Shown here in pieces: positions 35,046 through 43,702 of a DNA stretch of 64,000 nucleotides. The notes below the pieces were generated by a model that saw only the letters and a list, made by a program, of their open reading frames with translations, did no database searches and was not told the origin of the DNA. This stretch comes from Citrobacter youngae (GTDB lineage Bacteria; Pseudomonadota; Gammaproteobacteria; Enterobacterales; Enterobacteriaceae), in assembly GCF_003818115.1 (NCBI RefSeq), contig NZ_RPOI01000007.1, positions 90,688 to 154,687 of the forward strand, in the 5' to 3' direction. The first letter of the stretch is position 1; the number at the start of each line of letters is the position of its first letter. Made by a program: the position numbers and the translations under genes.

Positions 35046-35885
35046 ATGTTTAAAGGCGATATGAATAAAAAACGCGCCAAAGCGTTACAGAAAGTGAAAG
35101 ATGCCATTGCGCTCCACGGCGGACAAACCATCCTCAGTACGGGGATCACTGGCGACGATGCGCGTCTGGCGAAAGCGGTGTGTGAGGCAGGCGTTAAGCT
35201 GCTGGAACCAAACCACCCGGCACTGGCGCTGGCGCGTGGACACAAAGGCGTGAGCAATATGCATGCAGCAGAGCAGATCCGCCATGAAATCACCAACGGG
35301 CAAATGGCTGAAGCGGTACACGGCGTGCGTAACGTGGTGCCTGACGATATTTTCATTACCGTGGGTATTGCGGGAGGTTTTACCGAAACCTTGCCCGTGC
35401 CGCTCAGTGACACTGAGATTCTGGAGATTGCCCGTGCCGGAGCCGATGGTTTACACACGCATAAATCCGACTGGGACGATCTGCAGGATATCGTTAATCT
35501 CGCCCATCAATATGGTCTGACCGTGGACGCCTATATTGGTCACCCGGACGATCTGCATACTTTCGGTATTCCTGCGCGTACGCCGGAAGAGGTTTCCAGC
35601 GTGGCGAAGCGGATGCAGGAAATTGGCGTCGATATGATCGGCCTGATGACCGGTATGAGCTATGAAGGCGTAGCCGCAGGCGACATTCCACAAGCCATTA
35701 AAGAAAGGCTGCGAGCGCTGGTTGGCGCGGTTGATGTACCGACGCTGGCAGAAGGCGGTATTAACCTCGCCAACGCCAAAGCGTTTAAAGATACCGGGGT
35801 CAATATTCTGGTCGTCGGTACGGCAATCGACAATATGGTCTGCAACGCCGCCAAAGAGGCCGTCACGCCGTTTATTGCTCAGTAA
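35046..35885 (+). CDS. TIM-barrel phosphosugar enzyme of unknown substrate
   Basis: 279 residues from ATG 35046, chosen because AGAGGTACACC lies just before it. Beta-alpha repeats suggest a TIM barrel: GQTILSTGITGDDARLAKAV, LLEPNHPALALARGHKG, GADGLHTHKSDW, VDMIGLMTGMSYEGV. A C-terminal phosphate-binding pair is seen in VPTLAEGGIN and ILVVGTAIDN, as in HisA/HisF, ribulose-phosphate epimerase and NanE types. Epimerase or aldolase activity on the imported sugar is an inference. It lies 27 bp after the transporter gene and 17 bp before the HAD gene. Confidence 0.6.
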   Translation: MFKGDMNKKRAKALQKVKDAIALHGGQTILSTGITGDDARLAKAVCEAGVKLLEPNHPALALARGHKGVSNMHAAEQIRHEITNGQMAEAVHGVRNVVPDDIFITVGIAGGFTETLPVPLSDTEILEIARAGADGLHTHKSDWDDLQDIVNLAHQYGLTVDAYIGHPDDLHTFGIPARTPEEVSSVAKRMQEIGVDMIGLMTGMSYEGVAAGDIPQAIKERLRALVGAVDVPTLAEGGINLANAKAFKDTGVNILVVGTAIDNMVCNAAKEAVTPFIAQ

Positions 35886-35902
35886 ACGCAGAGGAAAGAG
35901 AA

Positions 35903-36766
35903 ATGTTGCTGGTGACCGATCTGGATGGAACGTTACTGACATCGCAGAAAACAATCAGCCCGCGCACGCGTCAGGCGCTGATTGAGTTCCGCCAGCGTGG
36001 CGGTCTGCTGGCAGCCTGTTCCGCCAGGCCGGTCTCCTCTATGGTGCGCCTGTTACAACAGCAACAGGTAGATAAATTGTTTGCCTGGTGCGCCGGTTTT
36101 AATGGCGGGCAAATTCTGGAGATGACGTCGCAGCATATTATTCATACTGCGACACTCTCTTGCATGGATCTCCGGGAGATTGACCGATCTATTTCTCTTT
36201 CCTGCTACCCCCATCATTTTTTTAGCGCCGATGCTATTTATCATCGTGATGACCGACTCGTAGCACCATGGACGACTTATGAGGCCAACTTATTTGAGCT
36301 ACCCTTTATTTCGGCAACGCCTGAATATATTTTTAATCAGCATGACATTTATAAGATCACATTAGTGGCAGAACAATCAAAAATAAAGGCATTATGTACG
36401 GCAATGATTAATGAATTGCCCTGTGGTTATATGGCGACAATCACCGGGGGGAATTATATTGACATCCAACGAACTGAAATAAACAAAGGCTATGCTATAA
36501 ACATGTTAAGGCAACAGCTAAATATAGCGACCGAACAGGTTACGGCGATTGGCGATCAGCAGAACGATATCAGTATGTTTACCGCTGCGAACATCGGTAT
36601 CGCCATGGGCAATGCGCCTGATGCAGTAAAACAACACGCCAGCTATGTGACGGCCTCTAATGATGATGAAGGTATTGTCTGTGCGCTGGAGTGGTTGCGT
36701 TGCTTTGCGCATCCAGTTACCATGCGCCAAAGCACGACATTGGCGGAAAATAATGAACCCGATTAA
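35903..36766 (+). CDS. Cof-type HAD-superfamily phosphatase
   Basis: 287 residues. HAD motif I is VTDLDGTLLTSQKTIS, motif II follows in LAACSARPVSSM, and motif IV is AIGDQQNDISMFTAANIGIAMGNAPD. This is the usual pattern of Cof/YidA sugar phosphatases. The middle C2-type cap (about residues 85-185) is more AT-rich and less conserved. Sugar phosphate turnover in the operon is likely; the substrate is unknown. GAGGAAAGAG precedes the start, and its end overlaps the regulator by 14 bases. Confidence 0.8.
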   Translation: MLLVTDLDGTLLTSQKTISPRTRQALIEFRQRGGLLAACSARPVSSMVRLLQQQQVDKLFAWCAGFNGGQILEMTSQHIIHTATLSCMDLREIDRSISLSCYPHHFFSADAIYHRDDRLVAPWTTYEANLFELPFISATPEYIFNQHDIYKITLVAEQSKIKALCTAMINELPCGYMATITGGNYIDIQRTEINKGYAINMLRQQLNIATEQVTAIGDQQNDISMFTAANIGIAMGNAPDAVKQHASYVTASNDDEGIVCALEWLRCFAHPVTMRQSTTLAENNEPD

Positions 36767-37511
36767 AAGAAGAAAACATATTCTTGATGAATTAAATAAG
36801 TTCGGTGAAGTCACAGTCATCAAATTATCGGAAACGCTAAAAGTTACATCAGAGACCATTCGCCGTGACCTCTCGATACTGGAGTCCGAAGGACAAATTA
36901 CCAAAATCCATGGCGGGGCTGTCAAAAAACAGGTCGTTCAGGAAGATGAGTTTGGCGCCCGTATAGATATACACCGCGATGAAAAAATGGCAATTGGTAA
37001 AATTGCCGCCACGATGGTTAGCGAACGCGATACGCTGTTTATTGACTCCTGTACGACTAACTTAATTCTTGCTGAACTATTACCCCCACTCGCTTATTCT
37101 GTTATTACCAACTCAGCGTTAATTGCGGATAAAATTAAAGAGCATAATCTTCAGGCCCGCGTTTACGTCTTAGGCGGTGAATATGACTACCATTTTCGCG
37201 CCAATCTCGGTGTCTCGGTTTGTCAGCAAATTAACGCCATTCACGCCGATATCTGCTTCATTGGCGCAGGTGGAATTTCGCCTCAGCATGGAGTGCTGGT
37301 AAAAAGTTTTGATGAGGCGTACGTGGCGAAGTCCATGATTGCCATGAGCAAAAAAGCGGTAATTCTCGCCGACCATACCAAATTTGGTCAGGATGGGGTG
37401 ATGTGTATCGCCACGTTAAAAGAAATCGATAGCATCATCACGGATAAAGGATTCAAAACAACGGGTTATACCCAGCAGGACTTTGGCGGGAAATTGCGTA
37501 TTGCCTATTGA
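36753..37511 (+). CDS. DeoR-family transcriptional regulator
   Basis: 252 residues from ATG 36753. The N-terminal helix-turn-helix is RRKHILDELNKFGEVTVIKL ... TSETIRRDLSILE, followed by the DeoR signature GQITKIHGGAV. The C-terminal sugar-phosphate sensor has SERDTLFIDSCTTNLILAE, VLGGEYDYHFRANLG and ILADHTKFGQDG. It is the likely local repressor, lifted by a phosphorylated sugar from this pathway. It is translated with overlap from the HAD gene. Confidence 0.85.
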   Translation: MNPIKRRKHILDELNKFGEVTVIKLSETLKVTSETIRRDLSILESEGQITKIHGGAVKKQVVQEDEFGARIDIHRDEKMAIGKIAATMVSERDTLFIDSCTTNLILAELLPPLAYSVITNSALIADKIKEHNLQARVYVLGGEYDYHFRANLGVSVCQQINAIHADICFIGAGGISPQHGVLVKSFDEAYVAKSMIAMSKKAVILADHTKFGQDGVMCIATLKEIDSIITDKGFKTTGYTQQDFGGKLRIAY

Positions 37512-37573
37512 GCGCTATCAGCCTGACCAGGATTACCGTACACTGAGACTATCGGCTAACAGAGGGCACCCGT

Positions 37574-37846
37574 ATGGCACTCCCCCGCATTACCCAAAAA
37601 GAGATGACCGAGCGCGAACAGCGTGAACTGAAAACGCTGCTTGACCGCGCGCGCATTGCACATGGTCGCCTGCTGACCAACGCTGAGACCAACAGCATCA
37701 AGAAAGAGTACATCGATAAACTGATGGCCTTGCGCGAAGCAGAAGCTAAAAAAGCCCGCCAATTGAAGAAAAAGCAGGCTTATAAACCGGATTCAGAGGC
37801 GTCATTTTCCTGGTCGGCGAATACACCAACGCGCGGCAGACGTTAA
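37574..37846 (+). CDS. yjbD: DUF3811 protein YjbD
   Basis: 90-residue, highly charged, Lys/Arg/Glu-rich protein, same length as E. coli YjbD. It begins [20 protein letters not shown] and is probably one long helix or coiled coil through residue 70. Function unknown. Its stop overlaps the convergent rluF stop by four bases. Confidence 0.9.
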   Translation: MALPRITQKEMTEREQRELKTLLDRARIAHGRLLTNAETNSIKKEYIDKLMALREAEAKKARQLKKKQAYKPDSEASFSWSANTPTRGRR

Positions 37847-38724
37847 CGTCCTTTCTTCTTACGCCCCGGTGAGGTAAAACGCTTGCCGATTGCCGCCGGG
37901 CGCGATTTCTCTTTCTCCGCCGATTTTTCGATTTTCACTACCGGGCGCTTGATGCCTGCGGTGGCAGCTTTTGGCTTCGCTTTCGCCTTCGGTTTAGCTT
38001 CTGATGATGAATTCTCAATCAGCTTGAACAGATCGATCAGTTCGTCATCCGTCAGGTCACGCCATTCACCCAGCGGCAGGCCGGACAAACTCACGTTCAT
38101 GATGCGTGTGCGCTCAAGCTTCGTCACTTCATAACCAAAGTGCTCACACATACGGCGGATCTGGCGGTTCAGCCCCTGAATCAGCGTGATGCGAAACACA
38201 AACGGCGCTTCTTTCTTGACCTTACATTTCTTGGTGACGGTGCCGAGGATTGGCACACCGGCTCCCATCCCACGAATAAAGTCGTCGGTTACGGGCTTAT
38301 CGACCGTCACCAGATACTCTTTTTCGTGATCGTTACCGGCGCGCAGGATTTTATTCACCAGGTCGCCGTGGTTGGTCAGAAAGATCAGTCCCTGGGAATC
38401 TTTGTCCAGACGACCGATGGGGAACACGCGTTTGCTGTGATTAACGAAATCAACAATGTTGTCGCGTTCGCTATCTTCGGTGGTGCTGACAATCCCTACC
38501 GGCTTGTTCAGCGCGATAAAAACCAGATCTTCCGCTTCACGCGGCTCAATCAACCGACCATTCACTTTTACGACGTCGCCAGGCATCACCTGATCGCCAA
38601 TGGTGGCGCGTTTACCATTCAGGAAGACATTCCCTTGTTCGATAAAGCGATCCGCCTCGCGACGCGAGCAGATTCCGCTTTCACTGATGTATTTATTTAA
38701 TCGGATGGATGAGTCGGGCAGCAT
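37843..38724 (-). CDS. rluF: 23S rRNA pseudouridine(2604) synthase
   Basis: Converts U2604 of 23S rRNA to pseudouridine; in E. coli it also modifies tRNA-Tyr U35. It has 293 residues from ATG 38724, with AGGAG upstream. The S4 RNA-binding domain is [20 protein letters not shown]. The catalytic aspartate is in [20 protein letters not shown]. The C-terminal tail (residues 235-293) is a low-complexity Lys/Pro/Ala stretch, typical for RluF. An ERIC element overlaps its upstream region. Confidence 0.95.
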   Translation of the reverse strand: MLPDSSIRLNKYISESGICSRREADRFIEQGNVFLNGKRATIGDQVMPGDVVKVNGRLIEPREAEDLVFIALNKPVGIVSTTEDSERDNIVDFVNHSKRVFPIGRLDKDSQGLIFLTNHGDLVNKILRAGNDHEKEYLVTVDKPVTDDFIRGMGAGVPILGTVTKKCKVKKEAPFVFRITLIQGLNRQIRRMCEHFGYEVTKLERTRIMNVSLSGLPLGEWRDLTDDELIDLFKLIENSSSEAKPKAKAKPKAATAGIKRPVVKIEKSAEKEKSRPAAIGKRFTSPGRKKKGR

Positions 38725-38748
38725 AATTTCTCCTGTATACACTTCATC

Positions 38749-38847
38749 CTTCAAGCCGTCTCTGCGTTGGCTGCCCTCACTCACCCTGGTCACATAGTTA
38801 TCTATGCTCCCAGGAATTCGTTCCCTTGCCGCCTTGATACAACTTGA
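38749..38847. repeat. ERIC element 4, upstream of rluF
   Basis: Reverse orientation: CACCCTGGTCACATAGTTAT and CTATGCTCCCAGGAATTCG with TTGGCTGCC and CTTGCCGCCTTG. Inverted ends TTCAAGCC / ACTTGAA. It lies between the rluF start and the sorC regulatory region, so it may carry part of the rluF 5' leader. Confidence 0.87.
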
Positions 38848-38879
38848 ATGCTTTTGTGTATTAAAAGCGAAATATACCC

Positions 38880-39193
38880 TACCTTGCGGACGATAAAAAA
38901 TAATCGTGTTCTAACGCCCGGGCGCTATTTGTGATCTGCCACACCTTTAGACACAAAAGTGTCGGTGATCCATCACTGCAATTTTGTTGGGTGAAACGAA
39001 GCAGAATCAATACATTAGAGCAACAAGCACATCTGTGCCGACATCGCACAATCGCCACATCAAATGTGCAGCACAATCAGCCAGATCAGGGCGTTGAAAT
39101 AAGTGAAAATAGCTTTGAGCTGCGGAAAGAATGGGGTTATATCAGATCAAGAAGGCAATTTCGTGATTTGCACAAATGTGCAGGAGTTCAAAA
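38880..39193 (+). promoter_or_regulatory. sor operon control region with repeated palindromes
   Basis: Two perfect GCACA-NN-TGTGC palindromes lie at 39027-39038 and 39170-39181, the second touching the sorC ribosome site (39182-39186). A related perfect palindrome CACAT-CAA-ATGTG lies at 39056-39068, and GACAC-AAAA-GTGTC at 38950-38963. A CRP-like site begins TGTGA at 38930-38934. I infer SorC operators plus CRP control. In Klebsiella SorC acts as repressor and activator of this operon with L-sorbose as inducer. Confidence 0.65.
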
Positions 39194-40147
39194 ATGGCGA
39201 TGGAAAACAGCGATGATATCCGCCTGATCGTAAAGATAGCGCAGCTGTATTACGAACAGGATATGACACAAGCGCAAATCGCCCGCGAGCTGGGTATTTA
39301 CCGCACCACGATCAGCCGTTTGCTAAAACGTGGACGCGAGCAGGGTATCGTCACCATCGCCATTAATTACGACTACAACGAAAACCTGTGGCTGGAACAG
39401 CAGCTAAAACAGAAATTTGGCCTGAAAGAGGCGGTCGTCGTCTCCTGCGACAGCGAACAGGAAGACGAACAACTCGCGATGATGGGTGTGCACGGCGCAC
39501 AGCTGCTGGAGCGCTTACTGGAACCCGGCGACATTATTGGGTTCTCATGGGGCCGCGCGGTGCGGGGACTTGTTGAAGGATTATCCCCTGCCAGTCAGTC
39601 ACGTCAGCTGATCTGCGTGCCGATTATTGGCGGGCCATCCGGCAAGCTTGAAAGCCGCTACCACGTTAATACGCTGACCTACGGCGCAGCGGCAAAGCTC
39701 AAGGGGGAATCGCATCTGGCCGATTTCCCGGCACTGCTGGAGAACCCGCTCATTCGCAATGGCATTATGCAGTCCCAACATTTCAAATCGATTTCCGCTT
39801 ATTGGGATAATCTGGACGTCGCACTGGTCGGGATTGGATCTCCGGCAATACGTGATGGCGCCAACTGGCACGCCTTTTACGGCAGCGAAGAGAGCGATGA
39901 CCTGCATGCCCGTCAGGTAGCCGGAGACATTTGCTCGCGCTTTTACGATATCAACGGCGTGACGGTAGAAACCAATATGAGTGAAAAAACACTTTCCATT
40001 GAAACCAATAAATTAAAGCAGGCGCGCTACTCAATTGGCATTGCAATGGGTGAAGAGAAATACAGTGGAATTTTGGGCGCATTGCGTGGCAATTATATTA
40101 ACGGTTTAGTGACTAACAGCCATACCGCTGAATTATTGTTGAAGTAA
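39194..40147 (+). CDS. sorC: Sorbose operon regulator SorC
   Basis: 317 residues from ATG 39194, seven bases after AGGAG; Klebsiella SorC would start two codons later. The helix-turn-helix is MTQAQIARELGIYRTTISRLL near residues 20-45. The C-terminal NagB-like sensor domain includes GDIIGFSWGRAVRGLVEGL, ICVPIIGGPSGKLESRYH and DVALVGIGSPAI. It is a founding member of the SorC family, binds L-sorbose or its phosphate and controls sorCDFBAME. It is upstream of and co-directional with all structural genes. Confidence 0.94.
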   Translation: MAMENSDDIRLIVKIAQLYYEQDMTQAQIARELGIYRTTISRLLKRGREQGIVTIAINYDYNENLWLEQQLKQKFGLKEAVVVSCDSEQEDEQLAMMGVHGAQLLERLLEPGDIIGFSWGRAVRGLVEGLSPASQSRQLICVPIIGGPSGKLESRYHVNTLTYGAAAKLKGESHLADFPALLENPLIRNGIMQSQHFKSISAYWDNLDVALVGIGSPAIRDGANWHAFYGSEESDDLHARQVAGDICSRFYDINGVTVETNMSEKTLSIETNKLKQARYSIGIAMGEEKYSGILGALRGNYINGLVTNSHTAELLLK

Positions 40148-40187
40148 ATATATTCGAATGGGTCCTGACATAATTAATTTTATGTGG

Positions 40188-40212
40188 ACTCCCCTTATCT
40201 GAAATTGGGAGT
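40188..40212 (+). promoter_or_regulatory. Hairpin covering the sorD ribosome site
   Basis: ACTCCC at 40188-40193 pairs with GGGAGT at 40207-40212. The second arm is the Shine-Dalgarno of sorD (start 40218). The fold would lower sorD translation and may sit at a sorC/sorD expression step. No T-run follows, so it is not a terminator. Confidence 0.5.
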
Positions 40213-40217
40213 TAATT

Positions 40218-41024
40218 ATGCAAACGTGGTTAAATCTGCAGGGTAAAGTCATTATTGTTACCGGCGGCGCATCCGGAATTGGCCTGGCGATTGTTGAAGA
40301 GTTATTGGCACAGGGCGCGAATGTGCAAATGGCGGATATTCACGGTGGTGCAGGTCAATATGAAGGCCATAGTGGATATCATTTCTGGCCGACAGATATT
40401 TCCAGCGCCAAAGAAGTTAATCATACCGTTACCGAAATTATCCACCGCCATGGGCGTATTGATGGTTTGGTGAATAACGCAGGCGTTAATTTTCCGCGGC
40501 TGCTGGTCGATGAAAAAGCGCCCGCCGGGCAATATGAACTCAATGAAGCCGCTTTTGAAAAAATGGTCAATATCAACCAGAAAGGTGTGTTCTTAATGTC
40601 GCAAGCCGTAGCACGCCAAATGGTAAAACAGCGTAACGGCGTGATTGTGAATGTCTCTTCAGAAAGCGGACTGGAAGGCTCAGAAGGCCAAAGTTGCTAT
40701 GCCGCCACCAAGGCCGCACTGAATAGCTTCACCCGTTCCTGGTCAAAAGAGCTGGGAAAACACGGGATTCGTGTGGTTGGCATTGCGCCTGGCATTCTGG
40801 AAAAAACCGGTCTGCGCACTCCCGAGTATGAAGAAGCGCTGGCCTGGACCCGCAACATCACCGTCGAACAGCTGCGCGAGGGCTACACCAAGAACGCAAT
40901 CCCTATTGGTCGCTCAGGGCGCTTAAGCGAAGTCGCTGATTTTGTTTGTTATCTTTTGTCTGAGCGCGCCAGTTACATAACCGGAGTAACCACTAACATT
41001 GCGGGCGGAAAAACGCGCGGCTAA
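40218..41024 (+). CDS. sorD: D-glucitol(sorbitol)-6-phosphate 2-dehydrogenase
   Basis: Short-chain dehydrogenase of 268 residues. It oxidises glucitol-6-phosphate, made from sorbose-1-phosphate by SorE, to fructose-6-phosphate. The NAD(P) loop is VTGGASGIGLAIVEE near residue 16, NNAGVNF follows, and the catalytic Ser-Tyr-Lys are in NVSSESGLEGSEGQSCYAATK. The C-terminus GVTTNIAGGKTRG is standard. First enzyme gene of the sor operon. Confidence 0.93.
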   Translation: MQTWLNLQGKVIIVTGGASGIGLAIVEELLAQGANVQMADIHGGAGQYEGHSGYHFWPTDISSAKEVNHTVTEIIHRHGRIDGLVNNAGVNFPRLLVDEKAPAGQYELNEAAFEKMVNINQKGVFLMSQAVARQMVKQRNGVIVNVSSESGLEGSEGQSCYAATKAALNSFTRSWSKELGKHGIRVVGIAPGILEKTGLRTPEYEEALAWTRNITVEQLREGYTKNAIPIGRSGRLSEVADFVCYLLSERASYITGVTTNIAGGKTRG

Positions 41025-41033
41025 GGAGGTTTT

Positions 41034-41441
41034 ATGGTCAATGCAATCTTCTGTGCTCACGGCAAACTGGCCTGCGCCATGCTGGAATCGGTACAGATGG
41101 TCTACGGTGATGCCAATGTTGAAGCCGTGGCATTTGTCCCCGGAGAGAACGCCAGCGAGATCGTGGAAAAGCTGAAAAAGTTAGTAAGTATTCACACTGG
41201 CGATGAATGGCTGATTGCCGTCGATTTGCAGTGTGGCAGTCCCTGGAATGCCGCCGCGACGCTGGCGATGCACAATCCGGCGATACGGGTCATCAGCGGG
41301 TTATCACTGCCGTTGGCGCTGGAGCTGGTAGACAACCAAAGCAGTATGAATGTGGATGAACTGTGTGAACACCTGACGACCATTGCTCAACAAACCTGTG
41401 TCGTCTGGAAACATCTGGAAACGGCCGAAGAGGATTTCTGA
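41034..41441 (+). CDS. sorF: L-sorbose PTS EIIA component (mannose family)
   Basis: 135 residues. It carries the phosphate from HPr on His9 (NAIFCAHGKLACAML). The fold matches EIIA-Man, with FVPGENASEIVEKL and VDLQCGSPWNAAATLA. Unlike ManX it is a separate protein without an EIIB part. AAGGAGG precedes the start; the stop overlaps the sorB start by one base (TGATG). Confidence 0.93.
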   Translation: MVNAIFCAHGKLACAMLESVQMVYGDANVEAVAFVPGENASEIVEKLKKLVSIHTGDEWLIAVDLQCGSPWNAAATLAMHNPAIRVISGLSLPLALELVDNQSSMNVDELCEHLTTIAQQTCVVWKHLETAEEDF

Positions 41442-41935
41442 TGAACATTACCCTTGCTCGTATTGATGACCGCCTGATCCACGGTCAGGTCACCACCGTC
41501 TGGTCGAAGGTGGCGAATGCACAACGGATTATTATCTGTAATGACGACGTTTATAACGATGAAGTACGTCGCACATTATTGCGCCAGGCCGCCCCGCCGG
41601 GAATGAAAGTGAACGTCGTTAATATCGAAAAGGCGGTCGCGGTTTACCATAATCCGCAATATCAGAACGAAACCGTTTTTTATCTTTTTACTCGTCCGCA
41701 AGATGCATTAGCAATGGTAAAACAAGGGGTAAAAATCGCCACGTTAAATATTGGCGGCATGGCCTGGCGACCAGGTAAAAAACAATTAACCAAAGCCGTT
41801 TCTTTAGATAACGACGATATTCATGCGTTTCGTGAGTTAGATAAACTGGGTGTCACGCTGGATTTACGCGTCGTCGCATCCGATCCATCTATTAATATTC
41901 TCGAAAAAATAGAAGAACAATCGTTCGCTGAATAA
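41441..41935 (+). CDS. sorB: L-sorbose PTS EIIB component (mannose family)
   Basis: 164 residues. The phosphoryl-accepting His14 is in ARIDDRLIHGQVTTVW. The rest has the EIIB-Man pattern (IIICNDDVYNDEVRRTLLRQA; TLNIGGMAWRPGKKQLTKAV). It passes phosphate to L-sorbose during transport by SorA/SorM, giving L-sorbose-1-phosphate. It starts in the sorF stop, indicating coupled translation. Confidence 0.94.
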   Translation: MNITLARIDDRLIHGQVTTVWSKVANAQRIIICNDDVYNDEVRRTLLRQAAPPGMKVNVVNIEKAVAVYHNPQYQNETVFYLFTRPQDALAMVKQGVKIATLNIGGMAWRPGKKQLTKAVSLDNDDIHAFRELDKLGVTLDLRVVASDPSINILEKIEEQSFAE

Positions 41936-42000
41936 ATAAAAATGCCTGTGTACTTATGCTTTAACAGGCAGGGATGATCACATTCACAAGGTGACATATT

Positions 42001-42798
42001 ATGGAAATAAGTACCCTACAAATTATCGCCATATTCCTATTTTCCTGTATTGCCGGAATGGGCAGCGTGCTGGATGAGTTCCAGACCCACCGTCCGCTAA
42101 TTGCTTGTACCGTTATCGGCCTGATCCTCGGTGATTTAAAAACCGGGATTATGCTCGGCGGCACACTGGAGTTGATCGCTCTTGGCTGGATGAACGTCGG
42201 CGCAGCGCAGTCTCCCGATTCGGCGCTCGCCAGTATTATCTCCGCCATTCTGGTTATCGTCGGTCAGCAAAGCATTGCTACCGGTATCGCCATCGCCCTG
42301 CCGGTGGCGGCGGCAGGCCAGGTACTGACGGTATTCGCCCGTACCATCACCGTGGTGTTCCAGCACGCGGCAGATAAAGCCGCCGAAGACGCCCGTTTTC
42401 GCACCATCGATTTGCTGCACGTTTCCGCCCTGGGCGTACAGGCGCTGCGCGTCGCCATTCCAGCGCTGATTGTCTCGCTGTTTGTCAGCGCGGATATGGT
42501 CAGCAACATGCTGAATGCCATTCCGGAATTCGTCACCCGTGGGCTGCAGATTGCCGGAGGATTTATCGTAGTCGTCGGTTACGCCATGGTACTGCGCATG
42601 ATGGGCGTGAAGTACCTGATGCCCTTCTTCTTCCTCGGATTTATCGCCGGGGGTTACCTCGATTTAAGTCTGCTGGCCTTTGGCGGCGTGGGCGTGATTA
42701 TCGCGCTGGTCTACATCCAGCTGAACCCACAGTGGCGTAAGACTGAACCGCAGGCGCAAGCCCCCTCTTCTCAAGCTCTTGATCAGCTTGAAGACTAA
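42001..42798 (+). CDS. sorA: L-sorbose PTS EIIC component
   Basis: 265 residues of the mannose-family EIIC (PTS_EII-C sorbose-specific) type with several membrane helices. Conserved segments are DEFQTHRPLIACTVIGLILGD, GGTLELIALGWMNVGAAQSPD and MPFFFLGFIAGGYLD. It forms the sugar channel together with SorM. The 65-bp gap after sorB has no strong terminator. Confidence 0.94.
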   Translation: MEISTLQIIAIFLFSCIAGMGSVLDEFQTHRPLIACTVIGLILGDLKTGIMLGGTLELIALGWMNVGAAQSPDSALASIISAILVIVGQQSIATGIAIALPVAAAGQVLTVFARTITVVFQHAADKAAEDARFRTIDLLHVSALGVQALRVAIPALIVSLFVSADMVSNMLNAIPEFVTRGLQIAGGFIVVVGYAMVLRMMGVKYLMPFFFLGFIAGGYLDLSLLAFGGVGVIIALVYIQLNPQWRKTEPQAQAPSSQALDQLED

Positions 42799-42809
42799 CG
42801 GAGCCCATC

Positions 42810-43634
42810 ATGGAACAGAAAAAACTGACCAAATCCGACCTGTTTAGCATGTTTGTTCGCTCCAACCTGCAACAGGCGTCATTCAACTTCGAACGCATTC
42901 ATGGGCTGGGCTTTTGCTACGACATGATCCCCGCCATCAAGCGCTTGTATCCACTAAAAGAGGATCAGGTTGCCGCACTCAAACGCCACCTGGTGTTCTT
43001 CAATACCACCCCTGCCGTTTGCGGCCCAGTGATTGGCGTCACCGCCGCAATGGAGGAAGCACGCGCCAACGGTGCGGAAATTGACGATGGCGCAATCAAC
43101 GGCATCAAAGTCGGCCTGATGGGTCCGCTGGCAGGCGTCGGCGATCCGCTGGTATGGGGAACGCTGCGCCCGATTACCGCCGCGCTCGGCGCATCGCTGG
43201 CGCTGTCCGGTAACATTCTCGGCCCGCTATTGTTCTTCTTTATTTTCAATGCAGTACGTCTGGCAATGAAGTGGTACGGCTTACAGCTTGGCTTTCGTAA
43301 AGGGGTCAACATCGTCAGCGACATGGGCGGCAACCTGCTGCAGAAACTGACCGAAGGCGCATCGATTCTCGGCCTGTTTGTGATGGGAGTATTGGTCACC
43401 AAATGGACCAGCATCAACGTGCCGCTGGTGGTATCGCAAACACCTGGCGCAGACGGCACCACCGTCACCATGACCGTGCAGAACATTCTCGACCAACTCT
43501 GCCCCGGCCTGCTGGCGTTGGGTCTGACGCTGCTGATGGTGCGTCTGCTCAACAAGAAAATTAATCCGGTATGGCTAATCTTCGCCCTGTTTGCGCTGGG
43601 AATTATCGGTAACGCACTGGGCTTCCTGTCCTGA
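42810..43634 (+). CDS. sorM: L-sorbose PTS EIID component
   Basis: 274 residues of the mannose-family EIID type, found only in this PTS family. It begins KKLTKSDLFSMFVRSNLQQA. Hallmarks are FNFERIHGLGFCYDMIPAI, FFNTTPAVCGPVIGVTAAMEE and GLMGPLAGVGDPLVWGTLRPI. The C-terminus is membrane-embedded. It lies 11 bp after sorA. Confidence 0.94.
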   Translation: MEQKKLTKSDLFSMFVRSNLQQASFNFERIHGLGFCYDMIPAIKRLYPLKEDQVAALKRHLVFFNTTPAVCGPVIGVTAAMEEARANGAEIDDGAINGIKVGLMGPLAGVGDPLVWGTLRPITAALGASLALSGNILGPLLFFFIFNAVRLAMKWYGLQLGFRKGVNIVSDMGGNLLQKLTEGASILGLFVMGVLVTKWTSINVPLVVSQTPGADGTTVTMTVQNILDQLCPGLLALGLTLLMVRLLNKKINPVWLIFALFALGIIGNALGFLS

Positions 43635-43702
43635 TTTTTTCGCTCCGGCAATGCCGGGGCAACTTCAACAAATAGTCCTCGAAAGAGGAAGAGGTGGTAA
43701 CA

